From Tubulanus polymorphus (lineage: Eukaryota; Nemertea; Palaeonemertea; Tubulaniformes; Tubulanidae), in NCBI RefSeq assembly GCF_964204645.1, contig NC_134026.1:27174650-27238649 (forward strand): DNA of 64,000 nt, read 5' to 3'. Below the pieces are notes generated by a model, which searched no databases, was not told the DNA's origin, and worked only from the letters and a program-made list of their open reading frames with translations. Position 1 is the first letter of the stretch. Every line of letters begins with the position of its first letter. The translations under genes were made by a program, and so were the position numbers. Positions 11,601 to 29,670 of this stretch are shown here, in pieces.

Positions 11601-14600
11601 CCCACTTACCCTGATTCAACTATGCATACACTAGCATTCCCAAATCATGATACTTAACAAACAGTCAGATTTTATTTCAAGTCGACGAGTTCAGTATTCA
11701 ACTGAAATAAAGTCATTTCTGGTATTCAATTGAATAAAAGATTACGCAAACAATTTACAATATTTTTAAATAACTTTAGGTCAGCCTTATGCCATGAGTA
11801 ATAATATGTACGTATGAAAGTAGGATGTATGTTTTGTGTTTTACATCCTTGTATGATATGTAAATATAGACATGAGTTATAGATGTTTTTATTCATTCAT
11901 TATTGTCGTTGAATGCAACATCCTTTTTCGAGTATACTAAAAAATGTAATTGACCGCCATTTGTTAACGATAATATAGAAAATTATTTTTGAAGTGGAAA
12001 ATTTATTAGTGATCTATTTCAAATGCTTTCATTGAATATTTGTGAATGTCAAGTTAAGCTTCTTAAATTATATCTCTACTTCTGATAATACTGATATACA
12101 AGATAAATTTCCTCTATGCTTTATGTCGGCTGTACTAGTGACGTCGAGCATTCTTTCATTTAATGAATACCTTCATAAATTTCTAAACCTACACATGCGT
12201 ACCCAGAAAATACCGCCATAATAAAATGATAATAAAACTTTCATCAAAGTTTATATGAAATCATAGCACTTAATGGCTGAACTATAGAGTAGTGTTACTT
12301 GTTTAACGCGATTGAATAACTTTTCTACTTTAAAAGATTGTTTCTAAATTCTAAGGCTGTTGCACTTATATGAACCGGCCAAGCTTCTAAATACAGATAG
12401 CTGTAAATGATTAACCATTCAAATCTGGCGAAAAACATAAATCTATCGTTTCTGTATTGCAGTATATCAATGGAGGCAGTTTGGAGCAGGTACTAGCAGA
12501 TAAAACCACTCCATTACGTCCATGGAACGTAAGACTTGGTCTGGCTAAAGATATCGCCATGGGAATGGGTTATCTACATTCTAGGGGTATCTTCCATAGA
12601 GACCTTACATCTAAGGTAACAGAAGAAAAATGTTTTAAGCAGAATCATTTAAAGAAGCTTATGTAAAGAAATAATTGTTCTTCAGTTATATGTTTACTGT
12701 AGTTTACCAGTATTTGATTAATGCTTAGAGAAAATTTTAAAATCCTCAGACTGAAACATTTGCGTAATAAATGACATTCCTTCATGTATATAATACTATT
12801 AGTATTTACTACACATAACTGTTGGATTAGGCTGAAATATTTGCATGTTGTTCAAGTATTATGCTGCTGTCATAATAGCTTTTCATGGATATTTACACTC
12901 GAATTGGTGCAATAGCTGAATTTACTTTCTTTTATAATAGAGTTGTGAATTTCATTAATTCTTATCATTTTGAATTACATTGTATTATTTGTATATGTTT
13001 TAGAATGTTTTGATAAGAAGAAATGATGATGAATTAACAGCTATTGTCGCTGACTTTGGATTGGCAGCAAAAATCCCAGATCCTCTGTATGTATACAGTT
13101 ACTATGTTTGTTCAGTGCTCATTATGTGGGTACTGCAATTTACTAGTCAAACTATTTCATTGTAAACAAATGGTTTTACTGCAATATAGTTTTCATATCT
13201 AACTTGAATGAATTGGGATGGTAAATTGGATTAAGCCATTATTGCTGTAAATATATGACACTCAACTTGTTGACAATGGTGATGTCCAATTGAGAAAAAT
13301 CTTATTTTGAATTTTTTGTTAACCGAGGATGGGATTTTTTTGCAGGAGTTGCACTCCCTCGAGTTTGTCAGTTGTGGGATCGCCTTACTGGATGGCCCCT
13401 GAGTGTCTCAAAGGTGAACAGTATGATGAAAAGGTATTTACTCTCCTCGCACCTGTGATAACGATACATGCTGTTTCCTGTCGTACAGGAAGATGGCAGC
13501 ACCTATCTTGATGAAATTCTCATAGATGGCAGCTGTTTTTAGTTCATTTTTCATTGTTTTCTACAACAGGTTTTAGAAGGGTGGCCATCCCTGTCATTTC
13601 TACATTCACCCTTCTGAAAATCAGCCACCCTTTATAAAATATCTGCTGCTTTTACCAGAAAAAGAAGATTACACCAAAATTAATTTAAAGTTTCTACATT
13701 TTTTGGGGGATTGAATCTACTTCAGAAGCCAAAAAGTCATACACTTAACAATGATGGCAGCCCCTTTATGATTCCAGCATATGGAGAACATTATTTGAAT
13801 TTGAATTTTCAGACTGACGTCTTTTCGTATGGGATCATATTGTGTGAAGTTATTGCCAGAATAGAAGCAGACCCTGACATACTGCCAAGAACCAGAGTAG
13901 GTACCCTTCTTATCGACTTTGATTCATTGATATAATTAACAAATACATGTATTTCATTCTCTTACTTTTAGAATTATGGTTTGGACTATGTAGCATTCAG
14001 TAATATGGTCGATGATTGTCCTATTGACTTTTTGCATCTAGCTTTTCGGTGTTGTCAGGTAATTTGATTCAGTAATGGCTCCAAATTAGAATTCGTGAAA
14101 GCTTTGAGACTGAACCATAATGAATATACCAGGGTATTCATTGGTATACTTTAGATTGATCCAAAAAAGAGGCCATCATTTGTTGAAGCAAGTGGAGTAC
14201 TTGAGGAAATTGAGACGGATATGTTGGATATCGAACCACCTGATATGAGTTTTGTCAGTTTAGCAGAAGCTGCTGATGGCCTTCTAGCAAATGGAAAATG
14301 TAAGCATTGCAAGATTATGTACCGATGCATGATGTTGTCAGAGATTTTAGCTGCATTTTGGTTATTTTTCTAGTTATAAGGGGACACAAGAGATCACTAT
14401 CAGATGAAACGTCTTTATCGCCTACATCATCAACCCCTCCGAGCGAACCGGATAATTGGTTACAAACCCCTTGTTTGTCTAGCATTCGACGATTCTCATT
14501 AGCTCCCGGTTTAGAGGATGCTACTCCACAAACTGTCGGCACCGTGATGAGCAAAGAGGATCCATTTTACACGCCGCATAAAGCCAATCCGTTTGCTTCC

Positions 14601-15209
14601 CTGAAAAAGTTTCGCGATGGTCGTAAAATATTAGGATCAATGAAAGACTCACAGTATTACTTGCCATCTCCGTCCATTGCTCAAACCCCACCCTGTACAC
14701 CGATTAGCCCTGAAGATGTTGCGCATTCACTCGTTCACAATAACTTGCAGTGGCGACGTAAATGCCGATCATTACCATCTTCACCAACTTCTCTACGTCG
14801 TATTGTGAGACAAGATCTCTCATCACAGGAATCCTATCATCAACAGCTAACTGCTCGACAGAGGTCTGTGTCTGTGACTAAACCACCTAAACTACAAAAA
14901 CAGCGCAGTTTATCGTTGTCTGATCATTCGCACGATTGTCTCCTTATCATTGACAAATCGGATGATGTGTCACAGGAATCCAACAGACATCGAAATTCGC
15001 AACGTAAAACACCGATGAAGAGGTATCTCGGTCGATCAAAAACTGCCAACTTGGAATACACACGATCGGTTCTTACTGTATCTAAAGAAATAGATGAAGC
15101 AGTGACACTCGATCCTGTGCATAATAGAAATAAACTCGAAAGCAAAAATCCAGTGCAATCTCAACTGTTCAAAGACTCTACAAAATCTAGTCCAATTAGT
15201 GGCCACTAA
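8621..15209 (+). CDS. TESK: TESK-type (testis-specific kinase) dual-specificity protein kinase, complete
   Basis: TESK kinases phosphorylate cofilin and so control actin turnover; they are the sister group of LIM kinases. Exons: 8621-8851, 10635-10756, 11511-11559, 12463-12615, 13004-13086, 13346-13433, 13813-13896, 13972-14058, 14155-14299, 14374-15209; phases agree and give 625 residues. Kinase features: glycine loop [11 protein letters not shown] (about 67-77), Lys90 (VLK), catalytic loop HRDLTSKN (179-186, Asp181), DFG at 202-204, activation segment [11 protein letters not shown] (222-232), then [16 protein letters not shown]. The HRDLTSKN loop and the [15 protein letters not shown] end are TESK hallmarks. 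The C-terminal 280 residues are Ser/Pro-rich, with RSLSDE near the kinase end, and look disordered. Vertebrate TESK1 and TESK2 cannot be told apart here. The introns carry MITE-like sequence. Confidence 0.9.
10216..10328. mobile_element. Possible MITE in TESK intron 1 (113 bp)
   Basis: The ends are inverted repeats of 21 bp with a few mismatches: 10216-10236 and the reverse complement of 10308-10328 share the 12-base core ATAGAATCTCAC. The interior contains a short direct duplication (CTCGAGGAAA twice). No protein coding and no clear target duplication. It could also be a simple hairpin. Confidence 0.4.
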
Positions 15210-17784
15210 TCAATGCACTTTTCCCTTCAAGTGAATGAATTACATGTATTTCACATTGTTGAAGGTGCAGTTTAGAAATCTTCACTATTACTATGCATGA
15301 AAATCTTTTTCACAGAGTTGCATTTGTGATTACAATACACTAATAAGTTTTTTGAAAGAATACTGGTGGTGATATGTGTGACATTATAGGTCTTCCAAAC
15401 TATTTGATCTTAATGTTTCCTTCAAGAATATAGATACTGGTATTAATGGAATTGCACACTTCTCTTGCAGAAGGGATTCATTTCAAATTGTAAGCTATTT
15501 CATCGATTAGGTCTATCTATTTCAAAGCTGAATTTTATCTGAATTTGAAAACGCTGCCAATGGAATATTTTCTCACTTGCTATATATTTTTGGCAGCACT
15601 TATATGGGTACCATTTTTTTTTCCAGCTGAACACTTCTAGACCTCTACCTTACCTCACAAAAATTATAAAAGGTAGATTTTTCTCATTTTTAATATGGAG
15701 ATTCTTGCTTTAATATTATTCAAGAACTTCTTCAAAAGGTTCTGGAGTACAATCATATGCAGTAAATTCTAATTGACGTACTGCTGCAGAGACATGGGTT
15801 ACACTGTATACTATACTTAATAATTTGTGCATTTTGAAGTTGGTGCAAATACCGGTACTGTACATTTTGGTTATAAAAGAATATTAATAATGGATGTGTA
15901 TTATAGATTTTGTATTTTGCTGTGTATAATATACTTTGTTTAAGCTGTTTATATTTTGTATATTTAATCTGGTTGTTATATGTTAATATGTTGATTACTA
16001 AATATAGCTTTGCTGCCATATTTCAGGGAAGAATCATGTTTCATAACTGAACATTTGTACATATTTACAGTTAATTGTTGCCTACTTAAAACTGAGATAA
16101 TGACTCTACAATTTCATGATTAAACTACCTGTTATGGATTATGAGATACCCTGTACATGTATGAAGGAATATGAATAGGTATAAAGACATATCAAACATT
16201 TGGAAAATAGTTGCATATCAAACAGGCATGTGCAATCAAAACTAAATTCACTGGTTGTTATATATTTACGTTGTGAATTCCAAAAGTTTCCTTTTAAATG
16301 TTAATTTAGGAATAGTTATATGTATAGGATGAACGGACGGTATTTCAGGATATATGTGCCATGTTAAGTAGGTAGAATGACTCTAGGAATTTAGGAAAAA
16401 CTAGTGTTGAATGATATAGGCTTTGATGGAAATATGAATGTGTAAGTAGTAGAACGTGATCACTGTCAGTACCTGGTGCTAATCCATTTAGCATGTTGCT
16501 TTAATGAATGTTATGAAGTTTAAAAGTAAAAAAGGTTTACAGTGGTGCAATTGTATATAAACATGTACATAAATAACGCATAGATTGTTCATTATTTCAT
16601 TGATCGTTTCAATATTTCATTGTCCATTATGTATTCCCTCCAATGCTTTTCCGTGATAGAGTTTTAGATACAGATATTTCTAGCGCTCAAAATTGTACTC
16701 GTAATTAATTCAAAATTATAGATCGCATTCTATGAAAAATATTGTTTTTCATCTCGCGTCCACAGACTCTTGATTTTGGCACAAGCATCTCTTTTGAGCT
16801 TAAAAGCTGATTGATTAATTGCTCAATCTTTCAACAACTTGTTCCAATTTATTTTCAATGATGACATCAAAATATAGTTATTTATTCAGGAATCTAGCTT
16901 CAAATTCCCTTTAACCCACTCATACGTCGAGTAGTTTAGGCCACTGTGATGATTGTGAACTCTCTGTATTTCCACTGTTAAAAGATAGCAAATGTGTATA
17001 CATAAATTCTCGTATCTAAAAGTATTAATAATATGATGATAATGATTATATATAATATGGATATTCATATGTAAACTCAGTAATTTATTGTTCTATGTTT
17101 CTACCTTGTACATTGACAAGTTGTTTTTTTTTCTAATAAAGAACTACAGACAAATAAATGTTATTTGTTGACTTCAGTAACTAGCCTAGTAGGATGTTTG
17201 GAGTCAGACTTGGGCTGCTTGTTAATCTGACCTCCATTACTCCAAGATCTGACATTGCTGATACGTGATATATCGTGAAATAAACGCCTCAAGGATTAAA
17301 AGTCGGAATTACTGTTTTGTTTGTTTACAAACACTTTTAGCACATGGCTAAACCCGGAAGTGAGTGATGTAATCCGTTGAATCGTGTCCTTTCATTCGTT
17401 CGTCGGCGATCCTATCGACGAATCAACAAAGGCCTAACAACACATTAAATATCAGTCCGCTTTTGTTTAGAATAAAAATATATTTTCTAATCAAACAGTA
17501 TTCAGCATATTGCATAATATCGACGTATCTAAAAACTAGTGTTGTTCTGATTTTCATGAATTTAGATGAAAATTCAAATCCGTTTAATACAAAAGAAACC
17601 CCTTGTGAAACTATTTTAATCATCGGCAGAGCACATTTCGGATGCGCTTCGGTTAATGGAGAAATGACACTTCCTGGTCCGGGAATCATCAAATTAACAT
17701 TTAATAGCACGGTAAAAATTGGCTATAATGAAATATTTTAATAGAACCCGCATGTCAGACAATATGTGAATAATAGCTTCAATA
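15210..17784 (+). other. TESK 3' UTR and Src42A 5' region
   Basis: The stretch is AT-rich with many short ORFs that show no coding character. Poly(A) signals AATAAA at 17135-17140 and in the following 20 bases (CAAATAAATG) are plausible ends of a TESK 3' UTR of about 1.9 kb. From about 17200 to 17784 lie the promoter and 5' UTR of the Src42A-type kinase. The open frame at 17463-17741 precedes the kinase ATG in another frame and may only be an upstream ORF. Confidence 0.4.
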
Positions 17785-23059
<5,275 letters not shown>

Positions 23060-26000
23060 AATGGTGCTTAACATGATTTTGCGAATAATTGATAGGAAAG
23101 GGACCTGAAAAATATTACTTGCGCATCATGCATTTTAGTATGTGTTACACTGATATCAGTGAGGGCGTCTAATCAATTATCTATCAGTCATTAATGTCAC
23201 CTGTGAGAATTGGCATATAACCATATCGCGTGTATGAATATATAATAACAGCAATGTAGAGAGACCCGCTTATGACAAAATGTCTCACACGAAAGCCCAA
23301 AAATTCAGAGTCAAAATGAGATTGTTTTTTAATATCCATATTTAGTAAACTCTATCGTAACTTTGTTTTGTTCATGACATATTAATGCTTTGTTTCAATG
23401 AAAATTTATTGGAAAACTAACTGGTGTGTATTACCTATTTCAGGATTTTACCGCATAAAGTTGTAATATTTCATTATAAATCAATGATTACATTCGGCTT
23501 AGAAAATTACAAAGAAATTTTTGAAAATTTATTGTTCATTGAGTGATCATTTGAGGCTGGAGGACATTCATCCTGTGATTGATTAGTAATTGCTGTAGTT
23601 TTTAGTTTCAGTTCGTTTATTAGATTTTCATCCTCTGCTATTCACCTGTTGAAATTGGTATAGCTTGGGCGTACATTCAAATTCCTATCATGGGTTGAAA
23701 ATTCTATTCGTAGTTAAAATCTTAATTTATAAAATCCATTGAATTTAATCTTATTTAATTTTCTGTTATGCAGTTAAATTGCATGTTTTATACCAATATG
23801 ATAATGTGCATTATATACACTGTAACAGGTACATGTACTAAGATGTTGTGTTGTTTATAATCATTCCTATCAAAGACTTGCAGTTTTTGATGTAATTGTA
23901 TCTAATGCATATACCGTATATACATGGGGAACATGAAGGACACCATCATTCAAATGATATATTGGATGGTGATGTTACAGTATTGCACCGTTCTGGTGAA
24001 GTAGTTTTACAGTAAAATATCAGTATTTGCTCTTAAGTCCATCAGAAAGACCAAAATCATTGAAATGTATTGTTAGTGATAGTGAAATAGTGAATTGACT
24101 GGACAGAGTAAATATTTTGTTAAGTTGTCAAATATCAACAGCCTTCTGATGATTGATGTAATGTAAATAGGCAACTGCATTCAATATGGGTATTGATAAT
24201 TGTTCTACCAAGGAAGGCTGAAGCGTACCAATCCTAAGTTCTTTTTTAAATTAATAAAATGTCTTTCTGTATGTATATACCATATATATGTATAATTTAT
24301 TTAATCGTTCCAATGGATAAGGCCAATCCGATTTGGCTCACACATACTAAATTTGTGGTACATTTTCGCTTGAGTTGTAGATATCATTTGCTTTGTTGTA
24401 CGAACTACATCTGTTATCTCCTGGTTCATTCATCATTACAAAGTTGCATTGAGGTTCTTTACAGTAATTGAAGTGCACAAGATGTCTTAGTATATGGTGT
24501 ATATTTCATTACATTGCAACTACCAGTACAACGATTGTGGATAACAATGTAAAATGTTCCAAATTGAAATGTATATACTGAATGTATAATGATTATGTGA
24601 GTGACAGTTTCGCACAGTGTTTCATCCTCGTGTAGATTTAAATAGGCCAGTTTTAAGCTGCTTGATAATATTCTACTACATGTATCAAATACAAGTATAG
24701 TAAACCTTTAATACCTTATGCCTTAAGCAGAATGATGCAGTCAGGTCTTCAATTAATAGATTAATGCTATGATCAATCAGAGGTCTGAAAAAGCTGGACT
24801 CGCATATATTGTGGACCATTAATTTGAAGTCTTTTTGCATTTGATATTTTTTTTATCTTGTTCTGCGTACCATTTTCGTGCGATCTTGTACATTGTAGAT
24901 GCCATCATGTGATTTTATATAAATATTTGAATGTATTGCACATTAATTAATGTCTTTACTGTCTAAAAATAAAGATATTTGTCTGAAAAATTGTGTCGGT
25001 GTATTTGATTGCTGTAGTCTAGTATCTAATAAAAAAAATAATATTAGCCGTTGTTCCTCAAACAGGGGACCGTAACAACGTCTGGTATTCAGATTATTGA
25101 TCGCTGGAAACTGAATCCGATTCAGCCCAAAGACATCGGTTCGAAAATCTTCAAGCATAAAATTGTTAAGTTTGAATTGTTGGCCTCAAAACATGAAGTA
25201 ACCGATAGCAATTAAACCAAAAATCAGTGAGCTTTTATTTTGAAAACGTTTTTTGCACACTGGATCTGGCGACTTCTTGTTTTCAGCGAGGACATGTTTA
25301 GACAGTTCCTTGATTATATTGCTGACCGATTCAAGAGTCTAACATCGTTTTTCTATACGGTACATCAGGTTTGCATCTTACTCGGCCCTATGCCAGCAAA
25401 AGCCTGCGGCGGCACTTAAGTGGCGCAGAATTCGACAGGCAACCAGTCTAGCCATTACGATTATGGATGCCCTGATTTGGATATTCTCGGAGCTTCCCGT
25501 TAATTGTTTATTGATTGGTATTAAGGGTTTTCCCAACCCAAACCAGGAAGTTATAAACTGGCCTTTCTTGGGCCCCCTTTCTTGTTGAAATTGCAGTGAA
25601 ATTTGACATCATCACACAAATTGCATCAATCATCGCCGTTAATATGGGAAGAAATACCATAGACGTACAAATCCCTTTTGAATGAAGTATGATCGATTGA
25701 TCTGATTAATCTAAAACTCACGTTAGTTGTGTAAGTTATACGACGGTCGAGCAAAAGTAGGTCTACTCACATACTCAGAAACTAGTAGAGTTTTTAGAGA
25801 GCTAGACTGAGGCCAACTCACTTAAATTGATCTTTATATTTTAGCATATAGACCTATAATCAAATCTTTGAATTTGATTTGATTGACAAGCCCTTTTTCA
25901 ATTTGCTGGATAGAGCCAGGCATATGTTTACCGTTCTTGAATTTTTATAGGCCTACTAAATGCTTACTATCAAAAATTCATAAAGACTCGAGTCTTGATG

Positions 26001-26290
26001 AATTTTTGTTACTATTGATAAACCGTCATATCATATTTGTTTGATTTGTCATAGAAGTTTGTACTTAATGACCATAAACAATAGCGTTATTCTCGGGAAT
26101 TAAATTGATTATCTAAATCTCTTGGGGAATTATTTACAAACTAGGGTTTGTAGCAATTAGAAATAGAAATTTAGGCTGGGTAATTATGATATTGGCTTAA
26201 AGCAGCTTGTGTAAACCCTTGATTGCTTTGCATTGTTTGTAGTAGAATTATTGACAGTTTGTTAATTTATACACTTTACAATTATTGCAG
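23060..26290 (+). other. Src42A 3' UTR and intergenic region before CCDC62
   Basis: No coding exon recognised. AATAAA at 24253-24258, or the AAATAAAG near 24968, could end the Src42A mRNA, giving a 1.2 or 1.9 kb 3' UTR. 25200-26290 probably includes the CCDC62 promoter. A more GC-rich patch at 25380-25480 stands out from the AT-rich surroundings but gave no recognisable gene or repeat. Confidence 0.35.
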
Positions 26291-26407
26291 GCTTTACTGA
26301 CAGCGAGTCCAAACAATTCTCAACATATGCTTGCTGACTTGGAAGTTGTGAACACATCTGTAGAGATCCATCTGGCTTTAGATATATTGTGACCAAAGTT
26401 TGTGAAA

Positions 26408-29400
26408 ATGACTGAGGAAAATGGCCTCGTTACACCTACAAAGGTAAAGAGTTCTAACATATAAACTCTATTATTGTTATAGTCTGAAGCATTTGATATG
26501 ATTTTGACTTTTTTTTTAGGCTTTGGGATCTACAAATTATTCGTCTCCTATTTTCAATGGCTTAGGATCCAGTAATCGAAGTGGAGAGTCACGTTGTCGA
26601 AATATTTCAACAAGTAGTCCAAGTCCATCTCGTTTAACAGATACTGCTGCATTTTCTCCGTATTATTCACAAGTAAATTCATGTTGTCATTCCAACGTAA
26701 AGAAATCAAAAATATTTTACCCCAAAACTAACTATATGTGGATAATAATGTCAAAGAATGCATTTCGTATAATTTGGTGTAAAAAATGCAATTTATTGAC
26801 TTTAAATGGGTCATCACAATTGATAAGAAATCTCATTGACTTGAATTGATCGATGATTTCAAGCGTTAAAAATAAAATGGATAACAAATCAACCACAATG
26901 CTATATTTCATGTCATCTTGGTTGATCTTGGTAAATTGTGTCATCTCGGTAATAAGGATGGTACGGTAGTAGATAAATTTGAAATTCACATCTATTTCAG
27001 GGTATGTCGCCGTCCGCGCTATCGGATGATATCATCAAGAAGCAGCGTAAAGAACTTCAGTTGTTGATAACCGAGTTAAAAGATCGAGATCATGAATTGA
27101 ATGATATGCTTGCAGCTCACAAGAAACAACTTCTCGGTTGGGAAGAAGACCGACAACGAGTTTTAACTCTGGAACAGAAATTATCTCGAGCTCAAGGTAT
27201 TAGCAGTATTCATACCTGGTAGTTGTTTTCATGGTTGTTCATGGTTAATTCAACAGTTTGTTTCCATTCAGTTGATTTCCAGAATAAACGCGAAGAATGT
27301 AAACGTGTTCGCAATAAGCTGAAAGTGCTCATGAATGAAGGACAAAGTAATGCATCTGCGTTAGAAAATACTCAAGAACAGTTGGTAAAACTGAGCGAAC
27401 AGAGTAGTCAAAAGGATTTGTATCTACAGGATTTAGAGGTAATTAAGTAAATAATCATTACGATTTGTTTCTTATCCATTCTTATAAATTTTACCTGATA
27501 TACCGGTACTACAAATTTCTAATCGGATTTAGGAAAAGAATGGTAATTTGAATTCTATTGTCAACGATCTCAATTCGAAATTGGGACAACTTGAAGCCCG
27601 AGAACATGAGTTACTAACTATGGTGAAGTTAAAGGTTTGTAAAGCAGATTCCGTAGAGAAAAAGGTTGGCTGAATGCTTTCTTACTGGTCATTTCGAACT
27701 GTTGTATTCACAGGACAAAGATTTGCTCAGTGCGTCAGATCATATCTCTGACTTATCAAGTAAACTAAAGAAGTTTGACTTCCAAAACAGAGAATCGCTG
27801 AGAAATGAGGCAAATGCAAGAAAGGCAGCAAATGAATGGAAGTCAAAGTATATTGACTTGAAAAAAGATTTTGATGCTTTAAAAGGTATGAATTTTGTGA
27901 TTTAGGGAGTGAGTTGATTTATGATTTAAATGAAGTGAATTACATTCTGGTTATTAATTTCAGGTGAACTGTCTAAAAAACAAAACGAGTATGATACGCT
28001 TAGTGTAGATGTAGAAAAAATGAAATTAGAACTAGCAGACTTGAATACTCAATGTGAACATTCAAATGAACGTGAAAAGCGTAAAGAAGAACTGATTGAA
28101 CTGGGAAAATCGAAACAAGAGAGAACAGAGTCAGAATTATCTAATCTGAGAATGGTAAAGTTTGTAATCATACAAATTCGTTTCTATCCAAATTTTTGGT
28201 TTCACCAGTATTTTTGATTAATGTTCTTTGTAGATCTATGAACGTCAACAAAAAGACATAACATTACTACATTTGAATCTTGAAAGTTCAAAGGAGTTAT
28301 TGGCTAGGCAAAGAGATACTTTCACGGCTACTATTAAGTATGTAAATTGTACTAAAAAGTAGTAAGAGATGTGTGGTAATATTGCATATTTATAAATGCA
28401 TTTGATTGATATAATTCTAGCGATTCGCTGCTGGAAGACACTGGCCGTCCATTGTCTGAGTACACAATAAGAACCAGTTCACCAGATCCAAATCCGATAT
28501 CAGGCTCACGTTCGGCAATAACATTTAATGACAGAAACAGTTTTATCAGTTCCATCAATCAAGATGATACACATGAAATATCATTTCAAACATTAGAACC
28601 CGAGCACAATGATTTTATACTTCCATCTGCCACTGAGGTAAATTTAATAGTGTAATGCCAGATCTTAAACTGCAGTAAGTCATTTAATACACTTCACACA
28701 TGTTATTTAATGTGCAGGTTAAGTCTGTAAGGTTCTATAAAGATGAACCAATTCAGACCGAGAAAAAAAATAATCCGAATGGTTCAGTAAAGGTAATATT
28801 ACTAGTTACTGGAATGTTGATATTTACAATCATCAGTTGCATTTTTAGAATAATCATTATCATCCACATGTACCACTGTTTAAATATCTCTCATCGGGAC
28901 AAACAAGAATTGTTTGACGTCTATCATCTTATTGATGCATGTAGCATGCAGCATGGATCAATACGATTAACTTAAGATTCATGCTGTGTATTAAGTTTCT
29001 GAAAAGAATGTAGACATTGTTACAAATAAGGGCTAAAAAAAATTGATACCTTGTTTCTCCGCTCTGCTGAGCTTAAATGTTGACCCGGCCGGCCGCCTAT
29101 CTACCCTATACATTACTTTCTTTTAAAATCGTGATCAATTTCACCATAACAGACCCGGCCGCTATAGAAATGAACTGTTTATAAATTTTATCATATTTTA
29201 CAAAAATGACCCGGCCGCTGCGGAGAAACAAGGTATCATTTTTGTTTAGCCTAAGTTCTCAGTTTATTTTTTTGTTTGCTTTTGTTTTATTCCATGCATT
29301 TTGTTAACTTTTTAATGAATGAATTAAAGAGTATGTTGATTAATTCTATCTATCCAGCTAATCATATAATAGATTGAATCATAATTTTCGATTTCTCAGG

Positions 29401-29670
29401 AAAGATTTTCTCCAACAAGTAAACTACACAGACTACTGATGGAATCGAGGCAAATGGTGGATAATCTCGAGAAAGCAGCCTTAACACCCTCTATCAACAA
29501 ACAGGTATATGCAATATATGATCAAACATTGAATTAGATGTCATACACTGTATGTAAGAAGTCTCATGAAATATGCAACTTTTATTTTAAAGAATACCTC
29601 GAGAGAACCATTGAGCCCTAGTGGAAAACACACTCCAGTATCGAATAGTGAAGATGAAGTGAATAAATGA
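26408..29670 (+). CDS. CCDC62: Coiled-coil domain-containing protein 62, complete
   Basis: CCDC62 is a coiled-coil protein of the sperm acrosome/testis in mammals, also reported as a nuclear-receptor coactivator. Exons: 26408-26443, 26520-26672, 27001-27196, 27272-27438, 27533-27634, 27714-27885, 27964-28154, 28234-28337, 28421-28637, 28718-28792, 29400-29504, 29593-29670; phases agree, 531 residues. Diagnostic matches to human CCDC62 are KKQRKELQLLITELKDRDHE, REHELLTMVKLKDKD, SKQERTESELSNLR and, at the end, FSPTSKLHRLLMESRQMV. Residues about 70-340 are heptad-rich coiled coil; the rest is Ser-rich and poorly conserved. The ATG is the first after an in-frame stop. A likely 5' UTR exon starts after an acceptor at 26290. 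Vertebrate CCDC62 is somewhat longer in the middle. A MITE lies in the intron before exon 11. Confidence 0.9.
29031..29251. mobile_element. MITE-like element in CCDC62 intron 10 (221 bp)
   Basis: Terminal inverted repeats of about 32 bp: left 29031-29062, right 29220-29251. A perfect 19-base block, TGATACCTTGTTTCTCCGC, lies at 29044-29062 and is inverted at 29220-29238. Both ends start GGCTAAA. The 4-base sequence TAAG flanks each end (29027-29030 and 29252-29255), a possible target-site duplication. The interior has no ORF and three copies of GACCCGGCCG (about 29082, 29151, 29209), unusually GC-rich for this intron. A non-autonomous DNA transposon is likely; the superfamily is not assigned. 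Confidence 0.7.

Noticed and set aside
17463-17741. 92-codon ORF just before the Src42A start
   Set aside because: A different frame from the kinase and no family similarity; at most an upstream ORF in the 5' UTR.
25000-25160. Minus-strand ORF downstream of the Src42A gene
   Set aside because: No domain or splice support; it lies in the presumed 3' UTR and intergenic sequence.
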